Origin: Candidatus Pullichristensenella avicola
GTDB lineage: Bacteria > Bacillota > Clostridia > Christensenellales > Aristaeellaceae
Length of the DNA stretch: 47,139 nucleotides
Assembly (NCBI GenBank): GCA_018711655.1
Contig: DVIA01000064.1
Span: forward strand, 1-47,139
Direction: 5' to 3'
A program made the position numbers and the translations under genes. Of the stretch, positions 34,424 to 43,822 are shown piece by piece (position 1 is the stretch's first letter; each line of letters begins with the position of its first letter). The notes under the pieces are model-generated. The model was given only the letters and a program-made list of their open reading frames with translations. It did no database searches and was not told the DNA's origin.

Positions 34424-35536
34424 CTAAAGGTATAGCATCGTTTCCATGCGCGGGTGCGCCGCGCGGCCCGTTTCTTCGAGATGTTTCCGGGTAAGTTGCG
34501 CGCACTTGGACGCCGCGGCGCGCAGATTGGTTCCCGCCAGCGCGCGCGCCTCGGCAAGGCCGGGGAATTCCTCGCGCCCCGGTTCGATAAAATCGGCCAC
34601 GAACACCGCCAGCATAAGGCCCGTCATTTCCTTCCCGCCCAGCGTGTGACAGCGGATGGCGGAAAGGATTTCTTCGTCGCGCACGCCGAAGGTCTCCCGC
34701 GCCAGCCTCGCGCCCGCGGGGGCGTGAAGAAGCTCGGGGTTGGCCATTTCCCCCTCGTCGGCAAGGCCCGCGGCGAGGCTGCGCTGCCTGTCCACCGGCA
34801 GGCACTTGGCCGCGTCGTGCAAAAGGCCGGCCACGCGCGCCGCCGCCGCGTCCAGGCCGTGAATGCGGGCAAGGCGCTCGCTCGTGTCGCGCACGCCGAG
34901 CGTGTGCCGAAAGCGGCGCCCGGTGAGCGTCTTTTGGAGCATGGCCTCCGCTTCCACTTCGGGCACGTTCATCAGGTACAGCCCTTTTTCGCGGATGTAC
35001 GCGGCCACTTTATCGTCCACCAGGCCGCGCAGATCGCCGCGAACGGCCGCCGTTTCGCGCACATGGGTGGAAGAAACGTCCGGCGGGTCGCCCTCGAGCC
35101 AGAGAACGCGCGCCCCCTCCGGCACGGCCTCCGTTTCCCCGCCCCGCCGCGCCGCCGCGAAGGCGCACAGCTTGTATACCTCCCGGTATTCGCGCCAGGT
35201 GGGCAGGTTGGGCAGCGTATCCGCGCCGATGATGTAGACAAGTTCGCTCTCCGGCTCCTGCGCGCGCAGGCGGCGCAGCGTATCCACGGTGTAGGTCGCG
35301 CCCTTCCTGCGCACCTCCATATCCGAAACGGTAAATTCGTCTCCCGCCGCCAATTCCGCCATGGCCAGGCGATCCTCCGCCGTGGCGTGGCAGTGCTTGT
35401 GCGGCGGATCGCCCGCGGGCAGGAGGACGGCCCGGGAAAGGCCGAGTTGCTCCTTTGCCAGGCGCAGAAGCGCCGTGTGTCCCAGGTGAACGGGGTCGAG
35501 CGTGCCGCCGAGTATGCCGATCTTCTTGCGTTCCAT
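34424..35536 (-). CDS. nadD: NadD-YqeK fusion: nicotinate-nucleotide adenylyltransferase and HD-domain phosphohydrolase
   Basis: A 370-aa two-domain protein. The N-terminal ~190 residues are NadD, which makes deamido-NAD from nicotinate mononucleotide and ATP: GGTLDPVHLGH (HxGH nucleotidyltransferase motif), PAGDPPHK, YIIGADTLPNLPTW and SSTHVRE. The C-terminal ~175 residues are a YqeK-like HD protein, whose relatives cleave Ap4A, with FRHTLGVRD, GLLHDAAK and AIRCHTLG. The two are separate genes in Bacillus and are fused in various clostridia. Only 6 bases lie between a TATAAT box and ATG 35536, so the mRNA is probably leaderless. Confidence 0.95.
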   Translation of the reverse strand: MERKKIGILGGTLDPVHLGHTALLRLAKEQLGLSRAVLLPAGDPPHKHCHATAEDRLAMAELAAGDEFTVSDMEVRRKGATYTVDTLRRLRAQEPESELVYIIGADTLPNLPTWREYREVYKLCAFAAARRGGETEAVPEGARVLWLEGDPPDVSSTHVRETAAVRGDLRGLVDDKVAAYIREKGLYLMNVPEVEAEAMLQKTLTGRRFRHTLGVRDTSERLARIHGLDAAAARVAGLLHDAAKCLPVDRQRSLAAGLADEGEMANPELLHAPAGARLARETFGVRDEEILSAIRCHTLGGKEMTGLMLAVFVADFIEPGREEFPGLAEARALAGTNLRAAASKCAQLTRKHLEETGRAAHPRMETMLYL

Positions 35537-35542
35537 GGTTTT

Positions 35543-35571
35543 ATTATACACCATGCGGCGGCGCATGAAAA
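35543..35571 (-). promoter_or_regulatory. Promoter of nadD-yqeK (leaderless start)
   Basis: On the minus strand TTTTCA (35566-35571, weak), a 17-bp spacer and TATAAT (35543-35548), followed after 6 bases by the ATG. Confidence 0.55.
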
Positions 35572-35639
35572 GCACTTTTCTTCCGCGGCGCGGCATGAGC
35601 GGCCGTTTTTGGGGAAAAATTTGTCGGGGAGGGATGCGC

Positions 35640-36359
35640 ATGGGCAAAAAGATCGACCGCGCGGCGGGCCATATGCTGGCGGCGCTTTTGCTCTACCTGT
35701 TTTTCGTTTCCGCGTTTGAAAACATCTGGGCGGCGGCGCTGTGCGCGCTGTTTGCCGCGCTGTGCCTGCGCCGCGCGCTTGCCCCGCTGGCCAGACGCGC
35801 GCCGGGGCGGGAAGCGAAAAAGCGCCGCGCCCGCGCCGAGGCGGAGCGCTGGGCGCTGCTGGACGCAAGCGCGGCGGAGGCAGAGGCGCGCGCGCTGCTG
35901 GAAAAGGCGTATCCGGGCCAGACGGCCGAGGCGGAAATCCTGTTCCTGCCGCGCCACCCGCAGGGCCCGCCGCTGGACGTCAACGCCGTGCTGGACGCCT
36001 GGCGCGGCCGAAAAGGCGGACGCCTCCTGATCGTCACCACATCGCGGGCGGACCCGGCTGCGCATGCCTGCGCCGCGAAACTTGCCAAGCCCCGCGTCTG
36101 CCTTGTGGACGGCGAACGGCTGGTCGCGCTTTTGACCGCCTTTCCGCCGCCGGAGAAGGAGGCCCCCGCGCCCCGGCGGCGCCTGCGCCCTGTCGTCAGC
36201 CGCGAACGCGCCCCGCGCAGGCTGCTGTTTGGGCTTTTGCTGCTGGCGATGTACCTGCTTTTGGGCAATCCCCTCTATCTGGGGGCGGCGCTTTTGACGC
36301 TTTTTCTCGCCGCGCTGGGATGGAAAAAGCCGCCCGTTCCCAGGCGGCTGTTCGAATGA
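35640..36359 (+). CDS. Membrane protein with a restriction-endonuclease-like (Mrr-type) central domain
   Basis: A 239-aa protein of unknown function. Two membrane segments at the N-terminus (about residues 10-42) and two at the C-terminus (about 195-230) flank a cytosolic domain. Within it, DVNAVLDAWRGRKGGRLLIVTTS and, later, CLVDGERLVALL resemble the end of Mrr-like nuclease folds (TTSxF...xLIDGxxLxxLL). The D...ExK catalytic residues of that fold are not evident, so it may be a pseudo-nuclease. ATG 35640 has GGGGAGG upstream. It is divergent from nadD. Confidence 0.6.
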   Translation: MGKKIDRAAGHMLAALLLYLFFVSAFENIWAAALCALFAALCLRRALAPLARRAPGREAKKRRARAEAERWALLDASAAEAEARALLEKAYPGQTAEAEILFLPRHPQGPPLDVNAVLDAWRGRKGGRLLIVTTSRADPAAHACAAKLAKPRVCLVDGERLVALLTAFPPPEKEAPAPRRRLRPVVSRERAPRRLLFGLLLLAMYLLLGNPLYLGAALLTLFLAALGWKKPPVPRRLFE

Positions 36360-36365
36360 CGCTCC

Positions 36366-36659
36366 TTACAGGTCCTCAAGGCGAATTTTGGAATTCTCCC
36401 GCGCCTGCCGGTAGATGACAAAGCGGCTGCCGATGACCTGCACAGGCTCGGCATGCACGCGCCCGCACAGTTCGGCGCAGGCTTCGCGCGCGTTCATGGG
36501 GGCGTTTTTCTGCACGGTCACCTTGATCAGTTCGCGCGCTTCGAGCGCATCCCATGCCTGTTTGGCAAGATTGTCGTTGATGCCGTCTTTGCCGATATGC
36601 AAAACGGGGTCGATGGTATTGGCCATTGCCCGCAGGGCGGAGCGCTGCTTGGTGGTCAT
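36366..36659 (-). CDS. yhbY: YhbY-family CRM-domain RNA-binding protein
   Basis: A 97-aa protein consisting of one CRM domain, which in relatives binds pre-50S ribosomal RNA. Family features are LRAMANTIDPVLHIGKDG, the LIKVTVQKNAP strand and VQVIGSRFVIYR. ATG 36659 with a modest SD. It follows obg by 21 bp; obg and yhbY are both ribosome-assembly factors. Confidence 0.93.
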   Translation of the reverse strand: MTTKQRSALRAMANTIDPVLHIGKDGINDNLAKQAWDALEARELIKVTVQKNAPMNAREACAELCGRVHAEPVQVIGSRFVIYRQARENSKIRLEDL

Positions 36660-36680
36660 CAGTATACGCCTCCTTGTGCG

Positions 36681-37925
<1,245 letters not shown>

Positions 37926-38552
37926 CTACGCTCCGTTTTCGCAAAGCTCCGCCTTGAGCGGGCAGCGGTCGCATTCCGGGCCGCGCGCGTGGCAGATGCG
38001 GCGGCCGTGCCAGATCAGCAGATGGTGCGCGTGCGACCATTCCTCGCGGGGAAGAATGGCCTGCAACTGTTTTTCCACGCCGTCCGGGGTGGTGGCGTCG
38101 GCCAGCCCGACGCGGTGGGAGACGCGAAAAACGTGGGTGTCCACGGGAATCTGGTCGTCGCCAAAGGCGGCCAGAAGCACCACGCCCGCCGTCTTTTGGC
38201 CCACGCCGGGCAGGGCCATCAATTCCGCGCGCGTGGAGGGCACCCTGCCGCCGTGCCGCTCAACGATGGCGCGACAGGCGGCGACAATGTTCCTGGCCTT
38301 GTTGCGATAAAGGCCGCATTCGCGGATCTGCATCTCCAATTCCTCCGGCGCGAGCGCGGCCATGCTCTCCACGGTGGGATAGCGGGGAAAGAGCTTTGCC
38401 GTCACCTGATTGACGCGCCGGTCCGTACACTGGGCTGAAAGAATGGTGGCCACCAGCGTTTCGTAGGGATTGGAAAAGTGCAGTTCCGCCCGCGCCTCGG
38501 GATAGAGTTCGGCGAGCGCCCCAAGCACCCGTTCAGCCTTGCGCGCGTCCAT
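37926..38552 (-). CDS. nth: Endonuclease III
   Basis: A 208-aa DNA glycosylase/AP lyase that removes oxidised pyrimidines. The helix-hairpin-helix LPGVGQKTA carries the catalytic Lys and VDTHVFRVSHR the catalytic Asp. The C-terminal 4Fe-4S ligands are CHARGPECDRC with a last Cys six residues on (the family norm is five). ATG 38552 with GAAGGAG upstream. It precedes obg in the same transcript. Confidence 0.95.
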   Translation of the reverse strand: MDARKAERVLGALAELYPEARAELHFSNPYETLVATILSAQCTDRRVNQVTAKLFPRYPTVESMAALAPEELEMQIRECGLYRNKARNIVAACRAIVERHGGRVPSTRAELMALPGVGQKTAGVVLLAAFGDDQIPVDTHVFRVSHRVGLADATTPDGVEKQLQAILPREEWSHAHHLLIWHGRRICHARGPECDRCPLKAELCENGA

Positions 38553-38716
38553 CGAGCGCTCCTTCCTCCCGCGGGGCGGGACGTTTGTATGGCGTCCGCC
38601 GCGGACGCCGTCTTTCCTGTTTATCATACGGCCGGCGCGTTAAGTTGTCAAGCCGCAAACGGGAAAGAAGCGGGCCTTCCGTCACGGCTCTTCGCGGGTC
38701 GGCGCGCCTTGCGCGA

Positions 38717-39213
38717 CATGCCCCGCGCGCAGGGGACCTTGGTTGGAGTTTGAGAAATCACAGGATGAAATGCCGACATACCTCGCGCGCAGGGGGCTTT
38801 GGGGCGCGAGGTCGATGCGGAAACCTTTGCGGTAGCCTTTGACGACATGCCCCGCGCGCAGGGGGCTTTGGCGGCCGGATGCCCCGCGCGCAAGGGGCTT
38901 TGGCCGGGCGAGGCTTACGCCGCTGCGCTGGAGGGCCCACATGCCGCGCGCGCAAGGGGGGCTTTTGCGTTTGCGGCGATTTTCATCGTCTCCTCGCTGC
39001 CGACGCGCCACGCGCGCAAAGAACTTGTAGGTCAGGTATGCCACCGTGCCGCCTTCCCTCCCACACGCCCCGCGCACAGGGGACTTTGGAGTAAAGAAAA
39101 GCTCTATCTTTGATGATTTACCCACACGCCCCGCGCACAGGGGACTTTGGGCTTCCGCAGGACGGGATATACGACGAGACGACGCCCACAGCCCCGCACG
39201 CAAGAAACTTTGC
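38717..39213. repeat. Array B: nine GC-rich repeats with ~61-bp period (CRISPR-like)
   Basis: Units of ~26 bp start near 38717, 38777, 38846, 38878, 38939, 39004, 39064, 39125 and 39188. The plan is CAYGCCCC, GCGCRCA, GGGG, then ACTTTGG or GCTTTGG. The units at 39064 and 39125 are identical over 26 bp; others differ at several bases and the one near 39004 is badly decayed. Intervals are 60-69 bp apart, one 32. The spacers are unrelated. The CCCCGCGC...GGGG stem and the 61-bp period resemble type I-E CRISPR arrays (29-bp repeat, 32-bp spacer). No cas genes are in the window. The bases from 38553 to 38716 hold no gene. Confidence 0.75.
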
Positions 39214-39763
39214 ATGAAAACGCCTCCCGCGGGGCAGCCGCCGCAGCGCGTCTTGCATGGAACCCACCTTCACGCACCGTTTCTTCCGCGCGATTCCCCA
39301 AACGCCTGTCCCCGACGCCCTTCGCGCGCCGTTTTCAGCCGCGCCGCTTGCCTTTGTCTCCAGCGCCCTTCGCGCTTTTCCGCAGACGCTTCCTCGCTCC
39401 GCTTTTCCGTTTTGGCGTTTGCGCGCCCATTCGCTCCTGCTGCAACCGCGCGAAAGGCAGCGTTGTACCCTTCGCGCCCGTTTCTTCCGCACGATTCTCA
39501 AACACCTGCGGCAGCCCCCGCGTTTTTCCGCTTTGGCGTTTGCGCCAGGCGCGCAAAAAGGGCGCGCGGATGCCTCCGAGCGCCCGGGTCGTATGTTTCA
39601 TGCCGGATCGCGGCGATCCCTTTGTTTTGCGGTCGCCCGCATATTTGTAGACCGCCTGACGACGGGCCGGCGCCCGCCGGAGGGGCATCCGCCGAACCGT
39701 TCGATGTTCCCCTCGCCTCGTCCGCCGCGCGCCGCGCGGCTCCGGCGCTTTGTTCGCCGGGGA
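39214..39763. repeat. Decayed GC-rich stretch with imperfect internal duplications
   Basis: GTTTCTTCCGCRCGATTC occurs at 39279 and 39480, and TTTTCCGYTTTGGCGTTTGC at about 39403 and 39524 (121 bp, twice the array period). CCCTTCGCGC recurs three times. It may be the eroded end of array B. Long open frames cross it on both strands, but their composition and lack of SD or family features do not support a gene. Confidence 0.4.
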
Positions 39764-41119
39764 TCATTCCCCAAGCCGTTCGCGCACCACGTCCGCCACG
39801 CGTTCGGCGACGGCGCGAATCTGCGCGTCGCTTTGTCCTTCCACCATTACGCGCACGAGCGGCTCGGTTCCGGAAACGCGCGTGACGATGCGACCTTCTC
39901 CGCCCAGTTCCTTCTTGGCCTCTTCCACGGCCTGCTTGACCTCGGCGTCGGTGTAGAACAGCAGTTTGCCGTCTGCGCAGACGCGCACGTTGATCATCAC
40001 CTGCGGATAGCGCGTCATCACCGCCGCCAGTTGCGAAAGCTTCCGGCCCTCGCGCCGCATGAGGCTGAGCACCTGAATGGCGGTCAACTGCCCGTCGCCG
40101 GTGGTGGCGAAATCGCGGAAGATAAGGTGGCCGGACTGCTCGCCGCCAAAGCTGTATTCCTCCAGGAGCATTTCTTCCATGACGAAACGGTCGCCCACCT
40201 TGGTGGCAATAAAGCGGATGTTTTCGCGCTCACAGAACTTGATAAAGCCCAGGTTGGTCATGATCGTGCCCACGACGGTGCTTTTGTTGAGCTTGCCGCG
40301 CATTTTCATGTCCCGCGCGCAGATGGCCATGATCATATCGCCGTCGATCTCGTCGCCGTTCTCGTCCACCATCAGGCAGCGGTCGGCGTCGCCGTCGAAG
40401 GCCACGCCGGCGTCCAGGCCGTTTTCGCGCACATACGCCTTGAGATTTTCCAGATGTGTGGACCCGCAATCCCGGTTGATATTGAAGCCGTCGGGCTGGT
40501 CGGAAAGCATGTGCGTTTCCGCGCCCAGCATCGCAAACAGGCGGCGGGCGGTGCGGCTGGCGGAGCCGTTGGCGCAGTCCACGGCGATCTTCAGCCCGTC
40601 CAGGGAATACGAAACCGTGCTGAGCAGGTGATCCACATAATCCTTGACCACCTGATCGCCCATGTAAGTAACCTTGCCGATGCCTTCCGGCGCGGCGGGC
40701 GCGGGCGGGTCGATCTCGCCCAGCGCGTAGCTTTCGATGCGTTCCTCCAACTCGTCCGGCAGTTTCAGGCCCTCGCCGCTGAACATCTTGATGCCGTTGA
40801 ACTCGGCCGGGTTGTGCGAAGCGGAGATCATCACGCCTGCATCGGCCTTGTATTTGCCCATCAGATAGGCCACCGCCGGGGTGGGCACCAGCCCGAGCAT
40901 GATCACGTCCGCGCCCACGGAACACAGGCCCGCCGCGCAGGCCATGGCCAGCATGTCCGAGGACATGCGGCTGTCCATGCCGACGACGAACACCGGCCGC
41001 CTGCGGCTGTTTCCGGAAAGCACCGCCGCCGCCGCGCCGCCCAGGCGCATGGCCAGTTCGATGTTGAGCTTTTCATTGGCGACGCCGCGCACGCCGTCGG
41101 TTCCAAAAAGTCGTCCCAT
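39764..41119 (-). CDS. glmM: Phosphoglucosamine mutase
   Basis: A 451-aa cytosolic enzyme that converts GlcN-6-P to GlcN-1-P for UDP-GlcNAc and so for peptidoglycan. It has FGTDGVRGVAN at the N-terminus, the phosphoserine loop ISASHNPAEFNGIK, the metal-binding FDGDADRC and the sugar-binding loop GGEQSGH. Length is normal. ATG 41119. It follows the beta-helix protein by 11 bp, and the two products may act in sequence. Confidence 0.97.
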   Translation of the reverse strand: MGRLFGTDGVRGVANEKLNIELAMRLGGAAAAVLSGNSRRRPVFVVGMDSRMSSDMLAMACAAGLCSVGADVIMLGLVPTPAVAYLMGKYKADAGVMISASHNPAEFNGIKMFSGEGLKLPDELEERIESYALGEIDPPAPAAPEGIGKVTYMGDQVVKDYVDHLLSTVSYSLDGLKIAVDCANGSASRTARRLFAMLGAETHMLSDQPDGFNINRDCGSTHLENLKAYVRENGLDAGVAFDGDADRCLMVDENGDEIDGDMIMAICARDMKMRGKLNKSTVVGTIMTNLGFIKFCERENIRFIATKVGDRFVMEEMLLEEYSFGGEQSGHLIFRDFATTGDGQLTAIQVLSLMRREGRKLSQLAAVMTRYPQVMINVRVCADGKLLFYTDAEVKQAVEEAKKELGGEGRIVTRVSGTEPLVRVMVEGQSDAQIRAVAERVADVVRERLGE

Positions 41120-41130
41120 ACGCTTTCCCC

Positions 41131-41814
41131 CTACTTTACGTCCTCATCCCATTTGGGCACGATGTTGTCAAAGTCCTTGTAAACGCTGTGCTCGGGCACA
41201 AAGCCGCGCACGCAACTTGTGGGGTACACCGTGGTCCCCCGGCCGATCACCGCGCCCGGGCAGAGCACGCTGTTGCAGCCGATTTCCACATAATCGCCCA
41301 GAAGCGCGCCGAATTTGCGCAGGTTGGTGGCGATGCGGCGGTCGTCGGTGCGCACTGTCACCAGCGATTTATCGCTTTTGACGTTGGACGTGACCGCGCC
41401 CGCGCCCATGTGCGCGCGATAGCCCAGTATGCTGTCGCCCACATAATTGAAGTGCGGCACCTGCGCGTTGTCGAAGAGGATGGCGTTTTTCACCTCCACA
41501 GAATTGCCCACCACGCAATTTTTGCCGATCACGGCCTTGCCGCGAATGAACGCGCAGTGGCGCAGTTCGGCGCCATGATCGACGATGGTCGGGCCGGCGA
41601 TGGAAACCGTGGGCGCGACCACGGCGTCCCTGGCGATCCACACGTCCTTGCCCACGCGCTCGTACTCGTCCTCGCTGAGCGTCTGCCCCAGTTGCGCGAC
41701 GAAATCGCCAATTTTGGGCAGAACTTCCCAGGGATAGCCCACGTCCGCAAAAATGGCGGCGGCGATGCTCTTGTCCAGGTCGAAAAGGCGATCGGGCCGA
41801 AGCAGTTCCCGCAT
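41131..41814 (-). CDS. Left-handed beta-helix acyltransferase-like protein (GlmU C-terminal-like)
   Basis: A 227-aa hexapeptide-repeat protein. An ~55-residue N-terminal cap (FDLDKSIAAAIFADVGYPWEVLPKIGDFV) precedes repeats such as VWIARDAVVAPTVSIAGPTIVDHGAEL and a GlmU-like FNYVGDSILGYRAHMGAGAVTSNV. In GlmU this region is the GlcN-1-P acetyltransferase. The uridylyltransferase domain is absent. Being co-transcribed with glmM, it may acetylate GlcN-1-P or a nucleotide sugar. ATG 41814 with AGGAGG upstream. Confidence 0.85.
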   Translation of the reverse strand: MRELLRPDRLFDLDKSIAAAIFADVGYPWEVLPKIGDFVAQLGQTLSEDEYERVGKDVWIARDAVVAPTVSIAGPTIVDHGAELRHCAFIRGKAVIGKNCVVGNSVEVKNAILFDNAQVPHFNYVGDSILGYRAHMGAGAVTSNVKSDKSLVTVRTDDRRIATNLRKFGALLGDYVEIGCNSVLCPGAVIGRGTTVYPTSCVRGFVPEHSVYKDFDNIVPKWDEDVK

Positions 41815-42092
41815 GCGATTTTCCTCCTTCCTTGCAGAATGCGCTCATTGTAGCACACAAATGTTAAGTTTTCGTTTTTTCTCGGGGCGTGTATTCTGAT
41901 CGGCGGACGCATGTGCTTTGCAAGCGCACAAACAAATCGGAAGCGGCCTCCGGCCGCTCCCTTGCGCCGGCCATTTGCCGCGGCGTTTTTGCGCGGACAT
42001 TCCTATCGGCCGGATGGCGTTAGTGTGCGCAGAAGCGTCGGCGGCCATGCGCAACCGGCAAGATTAAAAATCATCCGCGGCCGCGCGCCGCG

Positions 42093-42121
42093 TTGTAAAC
42101 AAGGCGGCGCTGTGGTATAAT
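42093..42121 (+). promoter_or_regulatory. Promoter of the flippase-like gene
   Basis: TTGTAA (42093-42098), a 17-bp spacer and TATAAT (42116-42121). Only 10 bases lie before the ATG at 42132. The bases 41815-42092 contain small hairpins (AGCGGCC/GGCCGCT near 41943) but no gene. Confidence 0.7.
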
Positions 42122-42131
42122 ATGGTTTGCT

Positions 42132-43187
42132 ATGGACAAAATGAACGGTCGCTCCCGCAGAAATCTCATCTTACAACTGTTCTTCCTCGCCGCGCTGATC
42201 GCCGCCACCTTCTGGTGGCTTTTGCGCGACTGCGATGTGGAAACCCTGTCGCGCACCCTCAAAAGCGCGAATCCCTGGCTGATCGGCCTGGGGCTTTTGT
42301 GCATGGGGCTGTATCTGTTCTGCGGCGGCAGTTCGGCGGCGGTGCTCTTTCGCGGCATGGGGCGGCCCATGGGCCCGCTGCGGCGGCTGAAATATCACCT
42401 GATCGAATTCTTTTTCAGCGCCATCACGCCCTCTTCCAGCGGCGGTCAGCCCTTCGAAGTCGTGTTTATGCGCCTGGATGGCTACAAAGTAACGGAATCG
42501 ACCGTCGTGCTGCTGGTGGTGGCGGTGCTTTACAAGCTCGCCATGCTGGTGTTGTTTTTCGCGCTGTATCTGACCAACTTCGCTTTTTTGCACGCGCAGG
42601 TCGTGGGCATGTGGTTCCTGTTTGTGCTGGGGCTGGCGCTGAACATCATCGTGATTCTCGTCATCGTCATGGCGCTGTACGCGCAAAAGACCATTCGCCG
42701 CCTCTGCCTGTGGTGTCTGCGCCTGTTGGCGCGGGGGCGCATCGTTCGCAAAGAGGAAGCGGCGCGGGAAAAACTCGACGCCTGGCTGCGCGGGTTTCAC
42801 GACTGCGCCGGCTTTATGCGCACGCATCCCGGGCCGGTTGCGAAAAGCTTTCTGATCGTGCTTTTTCAGCGCGTGTTGTATCTGCTGATCCCATGGTGCG
42901 TCTACGAAGGCATGGGGCTTTCGGGCGTAACGGTGTGGCAAATGATGGGCCTGCAACTGCTGCTGTCCGTTTCGGTGGAAATGATGCCCCTGCCCGGCGC
43001 GGTGGGCATCAGCGAAACGGTGTCCCTGGTGCTTTACGACGCCATTTTTGGCGCGCGGCATCTCTACCCCGCGGTGATCCTCACGCGCGGCATTTCCTAT
43101 TACCTTCCCCTGCTCGTCTCCGGCCTGGTAACGCTGGCCGCGCGCGCGGCCCAACTGCGCAGGGCGGGAGCGCGCGCGGCAGATTGA
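42132..43187 (+). CDS. LPG synthase-type flippase-like membrane protein
   Basis: A 351-aa protein with about eight membrane segments in the family of the MprF flippase domain (LPG_synthase_TM). Family features are ITPSSSGGQPFEVVFM in the second loop and the C-terminal PLPGAVGISETVSLVLY. Relatives move lipids or glycolipids across the membrane; the substrate here is unknown. No SD precedes ATG 42132, and the promoter puts the transcript start within a few bases of it, so the mRNA may be leaderless. ATG 42141 is the only near alternative, also without an SD. Confidence 0.88.
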   Translation: MDKMNGRSRRNLILQLFFLAALIAATFWWLLRDCDVETLSRTLKSANPWLIGLGLLCMGLYLFCGGSSAAVLFRGMGRPMGPLRRLKYHLIEFFFSAITPSSSGGQPFEVVFMRLDGYKVTESTVVLLVVAVLYKLAMLVLFFALYLTNFAFLHAQVVGMWFLFVLGLALNIIVILVIVMALYAQKTIRRLCLWCLRLLARGRIVRKEEAAREKLDAWLRGFHDCAGFMRTHPGPVAKSFLIVLFQRVLYLLIPWCVYEGMGLSGVTVWQMMGLQLLLSVSVEMMPLPGAVGISETVSLVLYDAIFGARHLYPAVILTRGISYYLPLLVSGLVTLAARAAQLRRAGARAAD

Positions 43188-43208
43188 GCCGGCGCGGCAT
43201 TTGCCGCT

Positions 43209-43754
43209 TCACCCCTGCTTGAGAAATTTCGCCCACGGGCCGGAGGCGCTTTGGGCCCCGGCCTGCGCGCGCGCCAGTTGCGCGGCGTATTCGCGCACGC
43301 GCCCTTCGACGGCGGCCCTGCATTCCTCCACGCCCTCGCGACGGGCGATGGCCGTCAGCTCGTAAACGGCAAAGCCCAGCGCGTGTCCGCGCGCGTGTAC
43401 AACGGCGCAGGCCTGGCCCACGGCGTGGCAAAACGCCGCCGCCTCGGGAGAAACACCCTCCTTCGCCACGGCGTGGCAGGCGAGGATGGCGGCCTTGGCG
43501 GCGGGCATTTTTACCTGGCCGCGCGCCCACAGCCGGGAAAGCCGCAACGCTTCGGCCGGCCGCGCCTCGCCCGGCAGCAGCCTTTCCAGCCGCGCGACGG
43601 CCTCTGCGGCCAGATCGAGCGCCCAAAGCGCCAGGGCCAGCCGTCCCGTTCCCTCAACAAGCGCCGAAAGCCCGTCCAGCAGGCTGTCTCCGGGTATGAA
43701 CAGCACCTTGTTTTTCCGCCTTGCGCGCAGGCGCACGTCGTCGAACCAATCCAT
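43209..43754 (-). CDS. Imm5-like putative immunity protein
   Basis: A 181-aa helical protein. The pattern RLALALWALDLAAEAVARLE ... RPAEALRLSRLWARGQVKMPAAKAAILACHAVA ... AVVHARGHALGFAVYELTA matches the Imm5-like family, in which AIxxxRxWAxGxI and HVxxHAxGA are typical. Family members sit in toxin-immunity loci, but no toxin is next to this one and many copies are orphans. The function is unproven. ATG 43754 has GGAGG 6 bases upstream. Confidence 0.65.
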   Translation of the reverse strand: MDWFDDVRLRARRKNKVLFIPGDSLLDGLSALVEGTGRLALALWALDLAAEAVARLERLLPGEARPAEALRLSRLWARGQVKMPAAKAAILACHAVAKEGVSPEAAAFCHAVGQACAVVHARGHALGFAVYELTAIARREGVEECRAAVEGRVREYAAQLARAQAGAQSASGPWAKFLKQG

Positions 43755-43822
43755 CCCTTTCCTCCACAGAAAAAGCCCCGGCGCGCGGCCGGAGCCAAAG
43801 TCGATCGCATCGTTGGGCGCCC

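Noticed and set aside
39230-39763. A protein gene between array B and glmM
   Set aside because: Open frames exist on both strands, but they are rich in Arg, Pro and Ala as expected from composition, lack an SD and overlap internal duplications.
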